Notes: a model not told the origin generated them from the letters alone. A DNA stretch of 64,000 nucleotides from Planoprotostelium fungivorum (GCA_003024175.1 MDYQ01000044.1:78480-142479), one strand, 5' to 3'; counted from the stretch's first letter, positions 32,788 to 46,110 are shown. Program-made: numbers and translations.

Positions 32788-35700
32788 ATGGATTGGAAAA
32801 CCGGCGCCGCTTCAGCATGGAGTGGTCTGAAGAAGAAGACGAAAGATGCTTATGCCCACTCGCCTGCATTGGGTACCTTCGGCAAGCCGCAGGGACACGA
32901 AGAGGTTAGCACTCTCTCATCAGATGGAAATGGATGGGACTGACCGATTTCCTTATAGGAATATCATTCCGCAGATGAGGGTCCAAAATCCCCCAAGAAA
33001 GAGGCCGAGGGAGTGCCCGACTATAAGAAGCAGATAAGGAACCTGACAGAAGAGAGGGACATCTTGATTGCATTCAAAGAAACACAGACTGCATCGTTCA
33101 GAGCACAGGTGGACGACCTGATAAAGGAAAAGGAGGTGAGTTCGAAACCATCCTCCCTCGAGATCTCCGACACAATCCATCATCGTCCACACGATTGACT
33201 CCACTTTCCAGGCCATCCAAGCGGAGAGAGACAGACTCCAGCGAGAACTGGAGAGTTCGAAGGGTTCACACACCCAATCTCAATCTGATCGAAGTGCATC
33301 TCCTAATCTCCTGGGTGACTTCAGTGATTCATCCACTCCAACCCACACGAACACCGTCGTCCCTAGCTCCGGCAATCTCTTCGATGGGTTAGATGATTTC
33401 TCCTCCAACTTCAACTCATCATCTTCGACGACCGCACCTTCAACGAACTCGTTCAACCTCTTAGACAGCTTCGGTTCTCCTCCTTCGTCTCAAGTTCCTC
33501 TCCCGGTGAGTTTCGATGTGATGCCTCCATCCATATGACAATCGATGATGGTCTTATCAGGTGTCGGGACAGAAGGATGCCGAATATGAAACGCAGATCC
33601 AGAGACTCAATGAAGAGAAGATCGAGATAGAGAGGAGAGCCAACGAACTCTTCAGCCGAGTGAGTGTCCATCCTCACGACATGATGGTGATGTGAACGAT
33701 CACCGACTGATGATGGAAAGGTGAGAGAGCTCACAGAGCAGAACGAAAATCTGGAGAAGACACTGAACGACCGAAACGCTGCCAATCAGCTGTCACTGTC
33801 CATGGAGGATACGTACGCTACGTCTGAGAGGGAGAACCAGAGACTCAAATCTCAGATTGAAGAGCACGAGGTGTGTTTCCATGGTTTCGTTTCGTTCGAA
33901 TGAAAACGCGAAGTGATGAGGGCACAATCGATTGATCCTTTACAGTCCACACAACGCCAGCTGAGAGAAAAGGTGAAGAGTTCGATTCAGCAAGCGACTC
34001 AATCTATCAAATGCATCTCTGAAACATTTCTCCATCACATGCATCACACACATCTGAATCTCTATCATTCTAAACTGAAGGAACTAGATCGGAAACTTGA
34101 GAGCAGAGAACGAGAGCCTGTTGGTACAGAACAACGCCCTCAACAGCCAACTCAACAACGAGAGAGAGAAGGAGAGAGAGCTCGAGATCGCCAAGGAGAA
34201 CAACGCCGCCGTTGCCGGTCAATTCCAAGAGCAGATCAAGGCACTCAACGTGGAAGTCGAGAGGTTGGAGAGGGAGGTGAAGAGGTTCTATCGATCTGTA
34301 CATCCAAGAGGATTATATATATGTACATCCAAGAGGATTGACACAAGACAGCTACACGCAGAGAGGGAGAGATATCAGAATGTGATCAGAACACCTCCGG
34401 CGAGTCCATCGAGACCAATGGAGAAGGACGAGAAGGTAAGTTGTTTCGTGTGAACGAGATTGTCGTGGCGGGTTGTAGAGGGAGAGACTGAGGGGATCAG
34501 GACAAGGAGAGGATTTCGCAGTTGGAGATGGAGGCATCTGAACAGAGGAACAAGATAGAAGATCTCGTGTTCGAATTAGATGCCGAGCAGAAGAAGGTAC
34601 GTACCTTCATCCTATACTTGGAAAAAAGGAGAAAAAATTGAAGAAAAAAACAGTGTCAGGGACAACAGAGAAAATTGGAATTTGCCGAGAAAGAAATCGA
34701 TCGACTCCAGAGGAGCAACGTTGAGATACTTTCCTCTAAACCAGAAGAGAAGATCACCCCCGCAGCCATCGCATCTACAACGAGCCACAACTCTCTCGGT
34801 GACCTCTCCATCACGAACGGAATTTCACTGACTTCCACAGCCCCCCTTCCCAAGGGAGCGAGAGATTTGGAGGACGAAAGGCTGCAGGAATTGGAATTCC
34901 ACGTCAAGCAGATGAAACAAGACAAGGAGAACACAGAAAAGAAGCACGTCAACGATATGAATCATCTGAAGAAGAGGTACACGAAGCTGTTGAACCGAAA
35001 AGAGAAGATCAAGGGAGAACTGTTGGCCACACAGAAGGTGGGAGTCACGTGATTACGTACGTAACCGCACGTACAGGATGTACAGGGATTGAGGCAGAAG
35101 GTCAGAGACCTGGAGAGTGGCGTGAAAGATACCGGAAATTTCGCAACTCCCGCCGCTCCCGCCTCCGCCCCGGCCTCGAACGACTTTGGCTTCGACGATG
35201 ACTTTTCGTCGGGTTTTCAGTCTGCCTCCTCCACCAGCTCCAGCGCCTTCGACGACGAGAGAATTCAACTCGAAGAACAGATCGATTTCCTGGAAAAGAA
35301 GAATTCTTCTCTCACAAAGGAACTCACCACACTGAAGGGTGAGTCCGTCTACAACGCCTTTCATCTCTCTCTTCTTCGCATTTCACGTCTGAAAAATGAT
35401 CAGCGGAAATGAATGCGTCGAATCAGAAACTGGGACAGTGGGACGCAGTTGTGACGGCGGCAAAGAATCTATCACAGCAGAACATCCAATTGACACAGCA
35501 GTACAACCAATTGAAAGAACAACACGAAGTCACGTCGACTCGCAAGGAAGAATTGGAGGGAAGGGCCAGCCAGCTCGAGTTTGACTTGTACGATCTGCGT
35601 GCGGAATTAGAGAAGAAGGAAGAAGAGGTGAGTGTGGAGATGGTGATGGATCTGACCTTCTGTACAGTTGAAGAGTGTGGGAACGAGAGGAGTGGAGAGT

Positions 35701-37954
35701 GTCCAGAGTGCACCCGTCAGCGATGGAGAGAAGGAGCAATTGAAGCAGGAAGTGGAGCAATCGAAGGAGCAGAAGGAGCAATTGAAGCAGGAAGTGGAGC
35801 AATTGAAGAAGGAAGTGCAAGAGAAGGAGGGTCAGATGCAGAAGCTGAGAGACGAATTGAAATCGAGAGTCGAAAGTCTGGAGGAGCAGAAGAAGGAGAG
35901 AGAGGGAGAGATAGAGAGCTTCAGAGAGCGAGAGGCCAAGTTATCAGCCGAGGTGAAACATTTTTTTCGACCATGAAATTTTTCTCCCTTCTTTTTTTAA
36001 AGAAGAAAAACGTTGAAAAAAGAGAAAAAATGAGGAGAAAGTATGACATTGAAGAAAGAGAAAAAAGAAAAAACTAACGTCGAAAACAGTTGTCTCAGAT
36101 CATAGAATCACAGAAGAGAACGGCTGACCTTCAATCTCAACAAGATGTCGCCACTCACAACATCGAGACATCATTAGAACAGGCCAAGAGAGAGTACGAC
36201 CGACTGTCATCCGAACACCAGAAGGTGAGTCCCAAATCAAATGATTAAATCCTTAACCCTTATTTTATTCTCAATTTCTCCAGTTGCAAGGTGAATCGGA
36301 CCAGTTGAGAGAGAAACTACAACAGTTGGAATCGGATTACAATGGAGAGAAAGAGAAGGCAGAATCATTCAACGAGAGAGTCGTCCAATTAGAAGGTAGC
36401 TTGAGAGATGCAAGTGCCACAGGAAAGAGACAAATCGAAGAGAGAGAAGAGAAGGTGAGTTGTAGACGAGTGAAATGTCACTGACTTTGAAAGGTGGCCC
36501 AGCTGGAGGAGAGAGTGGCGGAGTTGGAATCGCAGATCGCAGATTCGCAGACGAGTCACGTGACTGAACACAGGCAGCTGGAAGAGGAGAACACGAAGCT
36601 GAGACAGAACGTGGAGAGCTTGACGTCTCAACTGAAAGATGCGAATGCGAATGCGCAGGCTGCGGCCCAAGAGAGGGACGAGACGGCCAGACAGTTAACC
36701 CAGTTGCAAGGTAAATTTCCCGGAAATTTCTCTATGACGTGTGATGACGTCATGCAGAGGAGCTCACCACCGAACGTACCTCTTACGAAGCCAAGTCAGC
36801 CGAATCATCCGGTATCTCTGAACAACTACAACGAGAGGTGACATCGATATGTGTCATCCATTGTGATCATCACGATCGTGATCATGATCATGAGCGTCGT
36901 TCAACACGATTCAAACTCATCTCATCGTTGGCATGATCATCACTATCTCTCTTCCATTTAAAAATGAAACTCCGTGCGTTACAATCGTTCACACTCAACA
37001 GATGACACAACTGAGAGAACAACTGAGACGAAACGAAGAAGAAATATCTCGAACGACGTCCCAACTGTCTACAACGCAAGAACAATTGAAAGCCAACGAG
37101 GAACAACTGAAGAGAACCAGAGAGGCTCAGACGAAGGCAGAAGAAATCATCCAAACGACACAGGGAAGATTAGCCGAGGCCGCCCACGAGCACAGTCAGC
37201 TCGAAGTCTTCAAGAACGAAAAGTTGCAGCTGGAGAGAGACATCGAAGTGGAGAGACAGAGAGCCAAGAGGGCTGAATCAGAGGCAGCGAGACTGCAAGA
37301 ACAGATGAACAGGTGAATCACGTCGTCTTTCACCTTTCGTGTCCGTGTTCTGACACGTTTTACAGCCAGAGTGCGAGCGAAGCGGCCGTGGAGCAGAAGC
37401 TGAGCAATTTAGACGCGACGATCCAATTGCAAGAGAAATTGATCACCACGGCACAGACGGAGAAGCTGACCCTTCAGCACCAACTAGAGAGCACCGAGAA
37501 ATCAGAGGCACAACTTCGATCCGACTTAAAGACACTGAGGGACAGATTCGACGACATACAGAGGGACATCACTCTGCAGAAGGAGAATCTGATCTACAAG
37601 GAAGAAGAGAAACCGAAGCAAGAGGTGAGAGGGAGGGGAGGAGAGGACTGAAGGAGACAGTTGAGTTACATCAAGAACGTGGTGCTCAAGTATCTCACGG
37701 CGAATCCGATCGAACACGAGGTGAGGCAGATTGGACGAAGAGATGGAATAGAATCGAAATAGATAGAGAGAAATAGAGATAGATAGAGAGAAATAGAGGA
37801 GATAGAGAGACAGAGATAAAGAAGAGAGACTGACGAGAGATAGAAACTGTTACCCATCATGGGATCCATACTGCAATTCACCAACGACGAATTCAAGAAT
37901 GTTCAAGAGAAGCAGATACCAAAGAAGAGAGGTCTGACTGGCTTCTGGGGTTAA
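32788..37954 (+). CDS. GRIP-domain golgin
   Basis: Long trans-Golgi tether recruited by Arl1. About 20 short exons encode a largely coiled-coil protein of roughly 1300 residues. It starts MDWKTGAASAWSGLKKKT. Ser/Asn-rich linkers occur near 33280-33490 (LFDGLDDFSSNF and LLDSFGSPP) and near 35140-35260 (DFGFDDDFSSGFQS). Between them lie long Glu/Gln/Lys heptads, including a KEQLKQEVEQ repeat near 35740. The C-terminus gives the identity: LSYIKNVVLKYLT, then EKLLPIMGSILQFTNDEFKNVQEK, matching the GRIP domain with its conserved Tyr, followed by a short GLTGFWG tail and TAA at 37954. Exon joins in the coiled-coil part follow gt..ag signals but not every one was checked for phase. Confidence 0.85.
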
Positions 37955-38576
37955 TCGATAAAGTCACTTCTTCTTTTGCATCACCACATGTGCAACCATC
38001 AGACCTTGTATATATTCTCCGTGCGGCCAGAACCAAATGGAAGAGACAGAGAGAGCGATCTTCCGCCTGCAGTCCTCCTATCCCACGTGGATGTTGCGTA
38101 GCCAGTACTGAGCCGTTTGATAGAGCGTAGATATCAAGAAGTGTTTGTATCCGTCTATTACGAGCTGGCCGTCGCACCATATGCATGCCACTAGGTGTAA
38201 CACTTGTCTAAGGAACGCCGTATGCCGTTGTAGGTATCCCGTCCACAGAGCCCTACGGACGCAGACGGAAAAGAAGCGGGATAGCTAAGGTTCATATTAA
38301 GGCTTAGAACTTTGCCAGAGCGTCTCCGGGACTTTTAAATCAGTGTGAATGAGCTCGCGTTGTCTGCGATGAATCATATCTTTATACCGGAAATATTTCC
38401 CTGAGTAGTTGTGGGTTTAGGGTGTGCTCAGGACCGGCCATACGGACAGGTTAGGCTCATTCTGCGGGACATACAATCGGCGATCTATGTCGGAGCTTGT
38501 GACACTTCCGAGTTCGGCCCGAGTAGGGTTTGAGCCGTGCAGTATTACATCGAATCCAACAACACATACAACAGAC
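37955..38576. other. Long intergenic region with a hairpin candidate
   Basis: 620 bp between the golgin stop and the aldo/keto reductase start. Composition differs from introns (few GATGAT runs). It contains TATCCCG at 38235..38241 facing CGGGATA at 38277..38283, with an inner GTCC/GGAC pair. Stretches near 38400-38550 (GGCCATAC, CGAACTCGGAAG on minus) recall 5S rRNA fragments but do not assemble into one. An unrecognised non-coding RNA is possible. Confidence 0.35.
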
Positions 38577-39651
38577 ATGTCTCTCCCTACCAGAGCATTA
38601 GGAAAGAACGGACCTCAAGTGACCGCCCTCGGTTTCGGTGTGTCATCATCGTTTGAATCGGTGACCGTCGAACTGAACATGTGAAGGAACCATGGGTCTC
38701 TCTGCATTTTATGGAGCTCCAAAGCCAGACGAAGAACGTTTCACCGTCCTCGATGCCGCATTTGCTGCGGGGGAGCTGAACTGGGACAGCGCCGATGTCT
38801 ACATGGACTCTGAGGACCTCTTGGGCAGATGGTTCTCTGCTAATCCGGGCAAGAGGGAGAAGATCTTCCTCGCGACCAAGTTTGGCTTCCGCCGTATCGA
38901 GGACGATGGACAGATGGGAGCCACGGACTCCTCACCAGAGTACTGCAAGAAGGCCATCGAGAGGAGTCTGAAACGTCTGGGGCTATCTCACGTCGATCTC
39001 TACTACGCCCACCGATTAGATGGAACGACACCGGTAGAGAAGACCGTCGCAGCCTTGGCCGAGCTGAAGGCGGAGGGCAAGATCAAGCACATCGGCCTCT
39101 CTGAGGTGTCCGCCGAATCCTTACGTAGAGCTCACAAGGTCCATCCCATCGCAGCCGTCCAGATCGAATATTCACCATTCTCATTGGACATCGAAGATCC
39201 ACAGATCGCCCTCTTAAAAGCGTGCCGAGAACTCGGGGTAGCCGTCGTGGCTTACAGTCCATTGGGCCGAGGCATGCTGAGCGGCAAATTCAGATCACCT
39301 GCAGATTTCGCCAGTGATGACTCCAGACGATATGCCCCCAGATTCTCTGAAGAGAATTTTCCTAAGAACTTGACCCTCGTCGATGAGATCTCTCGCATTG
39401 CGGAGAAGAAGAAGGTCACACCCTCTCAATTGACCTTGGCGTGGTTGCTGGCTCAGGGCGATGACATCATACCCATCCCGGGCACGACATCCATCGATCG
39501 ACTGAATGAGAATCTGGGATCGTTGAGTGTGCAGCTGACGGAGGAAGAGAAGAGAGACGTGAGAGAGCTTGCAGAGAAAGCTGAAGTCCACGGTGCGAGA
39601 TACCCAGAAGCTTACTCCTCTGCGCTGTTTGCAGATACTCCTGCTTTATAA
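38577..39651 (+). CDS. Aldo/keto reductase
   Basis: NADPH-dependent oxidoreductase of the AKR superfamily, closest by pattern to the fungal/plant AKR13-like (YakC) group that reduces aldehydes or pyridoxal. Exons 38577..38637 and 38687..39651 sum to 1026 nt (341 residues). Motifs: LGKNGPQVTALGFGTMGLS at the N-terminus, DSADVYM (catalytic Asp and Tyr), FLATKFGF (catalytic Lys), LDLYYAHRLD-like VDLYYAHRLD (His), GLSEVSAESLRRAH, IEYSPFS, VVAYSPLGRGMLSG, and the cofactor-binding IIPIPGTTSIDRLNENLGS. The exon is more GC-rich and intron-poor than its neighbours, which hints at later acquisition, but this is inference. No targeting signal. Confidence 0.92.
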
Positions 39652-39778
39652 ACAAAAGAATGATTTCATCGTGATGTCTCTGATGATCTTCGATCGTAAA
39701 AAGATGATGAAAGGTGATCATGTGCACGTGTTCAACACGAAGAAGAGGATAAGCTCTATACAGTTGTCTTTATGATGC

Positions 39779-42700
39779 CTACGTCTGTTGTCGATTGATT
39801 CCAAATTGCTTGAAGAAGTTTCTCTTCATGTTCTCTCCTGACGCTCCGTTGAAGCCTCCAGAGCTCCTTCCCTGTTCTTCTCCCGGCGTCTGGCTGGCCT
39901 TGATCGTGCCGTCCATCTCTACCATCATCTGCGTCAAGACTGTACGGTAAGAGGGCTCAAATCCATCCTATAGACATCAGACGAGATAGATGATGATCAT
40001 GAGATGTGATGATGTGATGTGATGTGATGTGATGTGATAAAGACACTCACCGAATCATTGAGGAGATTCTTAATGATAGGCATGACGTAGTTGATGATGA
40101 CCTCCGTATCCAGACCTCTGATCCCGTTGAGAGATCGTATCCCCTCAAAGATGTACTTTGACATGGCCTTCCTCTCTTTGTTGTTCGCGCTCTTCGTATT
40201 CTCCTCCGAGAAGGCAGCCAATTTGGGTAGGACGACTGCACATCATCATTATGATGTCATCTCATGTCATCACGATCACTCACACTTGTCTCTCAGCTCC
40301 TGACTAGCAGATGGAACGCAGATGGACAGAGCCCTCACCACGGCCGATTTAACGTGATGTGGCTTGTCTTCACAGAGAGGCTCCATCAACGATTTGACCT
40401 GCGATAGCCCGTCAAATCACGATGCGAAGCTCGATGCTTCACCTTCGATGTGATTGTCGGATCGGGTGAATTCGTCAGCAGAACTGAATAAGCGAGAATA
40501 CTTGCTGTCTGTATGCCTACATCGCTGTCATTGTTCACGTTGGACAGGTAAGGTATGACCTGCGAGGTGTGAGTCACAAGGGTAGAGGGACATTCACCTT
40601 GTTCAGCAGTTCTTGCGTGTTGAGGTGTGGAATGATTCCAGTGATCACGGTGACCACAGTGTTTCTGATGGCGGGAGCTTTGTGGTGTGCCATGTGTGTG
40701 CACAAGAGGTTCAATATCTCTGCCTTCCTCTCTGGTGTTTTGCTGCGGTCGATCAGCCACAAGAATGACGCGACGCTTCACCATAGTAATTTGACGGATT
40801 CTTTCAGTACTGGAATGTGTTCCACCTTCCAATTCTGCTCTTCGAGAGAGATGCGAACGACGAGCTCGCGGAGGCAAGTGATGAGCTCCTTGTCTTCTAA
40901 TGCACCGACGACGCCGACGAGATAAGCTTGGAGGACTCTTCCTCTCTTGAGTCGGTCTGGTGGGGTCAGGGATGAAGTGAAGGGGACGCACCTTCTCCCA
41001 CTTTCTGGTCTAAAAAGTCCTCGAAATATCGCTTCAAGACGTTATACGTGAACACCTACATCATCATCATCATCATGTGATCATCATCATGTGATCATCA
41101 TGTGATCATCGCATCGATGTGTCGTGTGATTCACTCACCTTTCCGAAAGCATTAGCCAGTGTCGTCAGCACGTTGATGATTGCCATGGTGAGAGGTATGA
41201 TGGTGAGATCGATCGTAACCGAGATATTGGCCAAGTGTGGCAGGTACTGCTCCACCAGCCACAACAGCTCGGGCCACAATACCAGAGAGGCTCCTGATTT
41301 TTCCGCGCTGAGAGACGTGTTCACGCATTCCAAGATGTTATTTTGCGTGATGTACAAGTTGAATTGCTCCCTCAACGCTTGTTCTTGCAGCTGTCAGGCC
41401 GCGTCAGCTCGGAGATCTCGCGTGGAATTCGTTGAAAACTCACTCCGGTCAAAAAAGTGTGGTGGTAGAAGAGAGGATTCGATGCGTTTCCGGCGGGAAA
41501 GCAAGAAGAAGCGAAGGGTGCTGCTAAGAAGACCGTGTCTCTCAATCGAGGGGCAAGAGTGATGCTAGCTTGGAGGGTGATGAGAAGGTGTTGGACTTCC
41601 TCTTCGGAGGTGATGAGTCCGTTGGTCTCCATGTTGTACGGCTGTTTGAGAGTCTACAATGAGTCAGATTTGAAATCTGAGGGGAGGGTGGGAATGAGAG
41701 TGGAGATATCGTAATAAAAAAAGAGGAAAATCGTAGAAAAAAGTAGAGAAATGTTCACCCTATCGATATCATCCTTGAATCTCTGATAAACGTGGGACAA
41801 CAACCGATCAATGGTATCGGCCCAGTCTGCAAAGATAGTGAGAAGTACCTGTGACGTCATCACCCCGATTTCTCATCGAAATCTCCCACCTTCTTCGAAG
41901 TGTTGCGAACGTCTTCCTCTGGATCGTGGAGGAGTTCAAAGACGACGTCTTGTACTTGTTTGTACTTGTCTTTTCCTTCGAAGAGACTGATGATCAATCC
42001 CAAGTTGGTGGCAACCTTTTGGTGGGTCAGAGTGTGTCATGACGATGAGAGATCGTTCGTCATGCTGAGATTGATCATGATGAGAAGATGTCATGATGAG
42101 AAGATTGTGATGACAAACATGATCATGACATCCAAGAAGGTGATGAAAAGTGATGATGAGAAAGTGATCATCATGGATGACACGAGTGATGGTCGAGATG
42201 ATGAGAGATTGGACTCACCGCTTCTCTCACGGTGGGAACTCTGTCCTTTGATAGGTTCTGCAGAATAGAGAACAATAAACTCGTTCTCAATTCGTGTCGG
42301 ACATAGGCGGCGAGCGCACCACAAGTGTCTACAACTAGTTTCCTCCTCTCACTGTGCTTGTTGTTGATCTCGTTCCAGCATTGAGAGAGTAGTTCCTACG
42401 CTGATCAGCTCGTGCATCGATGATGCACGCGAGCGAATCCACGGATGCTGATGTCGATTTTGATTTATTGATATTGATCTCGTTGATTGATGTGGATTTA
42501 ATGATTGATGTTGTTTGATGTTGTTTGATGTCGATTGATTCGATTGACGTCGATTGATGTCGATTGATTTGATTGATTTCATGTTCATCGATTGATGCAC
42601 ATCTCCTCACTTGTTCCGTCCTCTCTAAACCAGTGACAGACGCGAGAGCGATGAAACCATCCACGATCATCTTCCTCTCCATATCGTTCGGCTTCTTGAT

Positions 42701-44608
42701 CAGATTGAACAGCAACTCGGTCAGTCTGTACCTACCCCATCCTTTCAGCCTCCCCCCTCCACGATACTTCACCTCTCCGATGCGTCCGGATGTTGCGAGA
42801 TGATGGACAAGATGATGGGAATCAGCTCTTCTCTCTTCTTCAAGATGACACCGGGGACGAGATGCGGCAGACAAGCTGCCACGATGCGTATCGTAGTCTC
42901 GTTGCTCCTCTCCATCTTGGAGAAGTCGATCAGCTGTTGAGTGATGCGACTGTAGCTCTCCACGTCGTGCAGACGAGATGGATCGGATGACGTTGAACTC
43001 TGCATCTGGTTCGAATTGGGGGAGACGCTGAGAGATTGGGCGACGGCGACGAACGTGCGACGGAGTTTGTGTTTGTTGTCCGTCTTCTCTTTCGTGATGA
43101 CTGCGGTGGGAATCTGTTTGGTGTGAGTCGAGGTAGTAGACTCTATTTGTGGGTGTCGTATGTATCGATGTCGTACTATATCGTCGTGATATCATTAAGT
43201 TCTATATATAGCGTGATATGATACGTATTTTGCGTATCACGTCGATCGTTTGTGTACGTAAACGTTATCACTTCCCACCTCCTTCGGTACCTCCGTCTTG
43301 ACGTCGGCACCTCTTCCCGCCTCGGGTGATTGTACGGTCTCCTGGCTTTTAGGTTTATCTTCCGTCTGTACACCGTGCACGACGGCCGCAGGGTGGGCCT
43401 CCACCTCCACCAACTGAAATTTCATCAGAATTTCACGCACAGTAAATCACCTTCTGCTCTAGCTCCTTGTTATCTTGAATGAGCTTCTCGTAATTAGAAG
43501 ACAGCTGCAAGTGTTGTCGTTGTAGATTGGCCAGTTTGTTTCTCAGTTGCATGTTCTCTTCTTGGATGTCTAACGATGCGTTCTGATTTTGTGTCACCAT
43601 TTTGATCGAACGAAACGCATGTGAACAAGTATAGAGTCTATGACAGATGATGATGATCGTGCGCGATGATCATTACCTGATCGTTGACAGAGTAGAATTT
43701 CCTGTAGAAGGCGACTAAAGAAGGAGGTTGCTCGGTCTTCAGTCCAACTTGTCCCCAGTCACTCAGATCTTGCCCATCCACCTCCTCCCATCAGCATTTT
43801 CCCGCCAAAATTCCTCCTCACCTCCTCCTCCATGGTGATAGCCGTCAGCTTGTACCCCTGCTCCATAAAGTATTTCCTCGAATGGAATCAGATATATATC
43901 CGTTGGTTCTCTCTGCTGTACTCACTTGCAGATGTAGTTGAGAGCTCGCGTCTCGACTGGAGAGATGGGATCTTTATCACCCAACTGAAAGTGTTTCGAA
44001 GGCTTGTTGACTCTCGCATCTGATCCTCTCGAGAAACTGTTGCCGTTGGACGTGGGCTGTGGATGATGTCATTTCAAATGATGCATGATGTGTGTGGGTA
44101 GATGTGGAGAGGAGAGGACTCACTTGGGTGGATTGGAGTTTCGAAACTTCTCGTCTCAGTTCGGATACATTATCTTTCGCCAGTTTGAGTTCATATTCTA
44201 ATGCAAAGATCCTCTCCGACTTCTCTCGAACAATAGGGTCTCTCTCTGCTGGTGTAATCTCTTCATCTGTTGGTGTGTCATTTTTGTCGGGGAATTCAAT
44301 TACCAATTCGAATCATCATATCGACAGACAGAACAAATAGAATGGCTGAATGTTGACACATTACCTGCTGGTCTCCTCTTATTCCTCGCCTCTGACGCTC
44401 CAGGTTCTGGGTCATTTTCGAATCTCTTGTTGAGTAACTCCACCTCTAAGCCTTCTTCACTCAGCTCTTGATACAATTCCAACGCAGTCAGCATGTAGCC
44501 CTCTCTCAACAACCATGCCGCCACATCTCCTCCTTTGATGCGAGCTGGTGTCGCCTGAGCAGTCGGCTGACCTTTTGGGGGCTCTCCTCTCTTATCCTTC
44601 CCACTCAT
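39779..44608 (-). CDS. RELCH: RELCH-like protein (LisH, coiled coil, HEAT repeats)
   Basis: RELCH (KIAA1468) links recycling endosomes to the trans-Golgi and helps move cholesterol between them. This minus-strand gene of about 18 exons starts MSGKDKRGEPP. Its first domain is a LisH motif, AAWLLREGYMLTALELYQEL. A coiled coil follows (FALEYELKLAKDNVSELRREV). Then comes the family-typical VETRALNYICK, QGYKLTAITMEEE and QDLSDWGQVGL segment. The C-terminal two thirds are HEAT-like helices: VAACLPHLVPGVILKKREE, LLFNLIKKPNDMERKMI, RDRVPTVREAVATNLG-like SKDRVPTVREAVATNLGLI, VLLTIFADWADTIDRLL, and DKPHHVKSAVVRALSICVPSA. It ends FKQFGINRQQT with stop TAG at 39779. Several introns hold simple repeats (GATGT near 40010, GATTGATGTC near 42430-42590). 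Confidence 0.82.
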
Positions 44609-44699
44609 ATGTAGAAGGTCTTTTTAATCGCGGCAGCATCATGTGGATTCATGTCTACAACCTGCACCGTCGGAAAAGAAGGCGACGTTTCTCAGTTTG
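44609..44699. promoter_or_regulatory. Short shared promoter, RELCH and SPX-RING genes
   Basis: Only 91 bp separate the two divergent start codons, so the core promoters must overlap. No TATA-like element is clear. Confidence 0.5.
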
Positions 44700-46110
44700 A
44701 TGAAGTTCGGCAAGGAGCTCAATGCCACACTGTGTTCTCTTCCATCAGAATGGCACTCGTACACCATCCAGTACAAGCAACTGAAGAAGCTCATCACTCA
44801 ATTGGTGTTGGAGATGAGGGATGTGGGGTTATCACCTGAAGAGCTGAGAGAAGGGAAGATCAGCAAGAGAATCGTATTCGAGAACCAAGGACAGAATGTC
44901 ATTTCGACTGTCTGCATTGCACCCAATGAATCGGAAGGAGGTGAGAGAGATGATGGTGAGTCGTATTCAATGATGTCATCCAGTCGACTCTGAGAAACTC
45001 CTCCAAATGAGAACCGATTCGGCATTCTTCAGCGCCCTGTTCGACACATTGTCCGGTCTGTCTAATCTGGAAAAAGACAACCGAAAAGCTCTGACGGACA
45101 CTTTAGAAGTACTTTCGGATCGTCTGCTCAAGGTAATTGATGTCTCTTCTCTCATCGATATCGACATTGTCAGGCTGCATCACCAAGAGAGAAAGACATG
45201 TATATTTGGAGGAACATTTTTGGATTGTATCACGAGGCCTCCGTCTTTAACATCACCAGCGACAAGAACAGTAGGGACCGATTAGAGTGGGCGAGCCTTC
45301 ATCATCGATGAACTCACACCGCCATCAGTTGGTTCAATGGACAGATGAGAGAACGAAAGTTTCGCGACAAACTGCATCACAACTCGAGAGACATCTTCGA
45401 TGGTGTGTTCATCTCATTTTCCATCCATCAGACGACACTGTCTCACACTCTCTTAGAATTCATTCTCATATTGACACAACTCGTCTCTGTCGTACAATTT
45501 CAACGACTCAACCAGAAGGCCATGAGAAAGATCTTGAAGAAACATGACAAGAGGACTGGGTTGGGAGAGTCCACATACTTTTCAAAGTTTATCGCCAGAG
45601 AAGAGCTGAGTCTATCGGGTGAGTCCGACATCATCGATCGACATCACACGCCATGTGATTTCATCTCATTTCAATCAGCCGATCCATGCACGACTGCATC
45701 ACAGATGATCGCATTGAGAGTGACTCGAGTGGTCCCACAGCCAGAGGACTACTCGTGTCCGGTCTGTATGGACATCGCATGGAAGCCCATCCGTCTGTCA
45801 TGCTCTCACCTCTTCTGTCTGCCGTGTCTAATCAAAGCCCAAGACCAAGAGAAATGGGACTGCCCAGTGTGCAGGTGCGTCTCTGAGACAACGTAAAGAC
45901 ATCATGTTGACGATGGACATCAGATGTGCAGATTCGGTGAAGAAAGCTAACGGAGGGAACATCGACCGAGGTGTGCAGAAGCTCATGCAACTCTACTTTC
46001 CAAAAGAAATCCAGAAGAAGGCGATCGAGAGGTCAAAAGAACTAGCCATAAGGGACTACGAAGCTCTCACTGGCTACGCTGTCTCGAATGATAAATGTGT
46101 TTTGATGTAA
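44700..46110 (+). CDS. SPX-RING E3 ubiquitin ligase with C-terminal CaaX box
   Basis: Starts MKFGKELNATLCSLPSEWHSYTIQYKQLKKLI, the SPX N-terminus that binds inositol (pyro)phosphates. SPX helices continue through FFSALFDTLSGLSNLEKDNRKAL. A middle region follows with a probable helical bundle. The C-terminal RING is complete: CPVCMDIAWKPIRLSCSHLFCLPCLIKAQ, then WDCPVCR (C3HC4). The layout is like plant NLA/BAH1 and fungal SPX-RING proteins, which ubiquitinate phosphate transporters. After the RING about 65 residues end in SNDKCVLM followed by TAA, a CaaX box of farnesylation type (X = Met). That would anchor the ligase to a membrane, which is unexpected for this family as I know it. At least five exons; joins near 45280 are approximate. 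Confidence 0.85.

Noticed and set aside
34296-34345. 17-nt direct repeat (GTACATCCAAGAGGATT) in a golgin intron
   Set aside because: Looks like a small local duplication without further copies; not worth a separate finding.
38430-38550. Possible 5S rRNA
   Set aside because: GGCCATAC and, on minus, CCGAACTCGGAAGTG recall 5S pieces, but they lie on opposite strands and no 120-nt 5S fold can be assembled.
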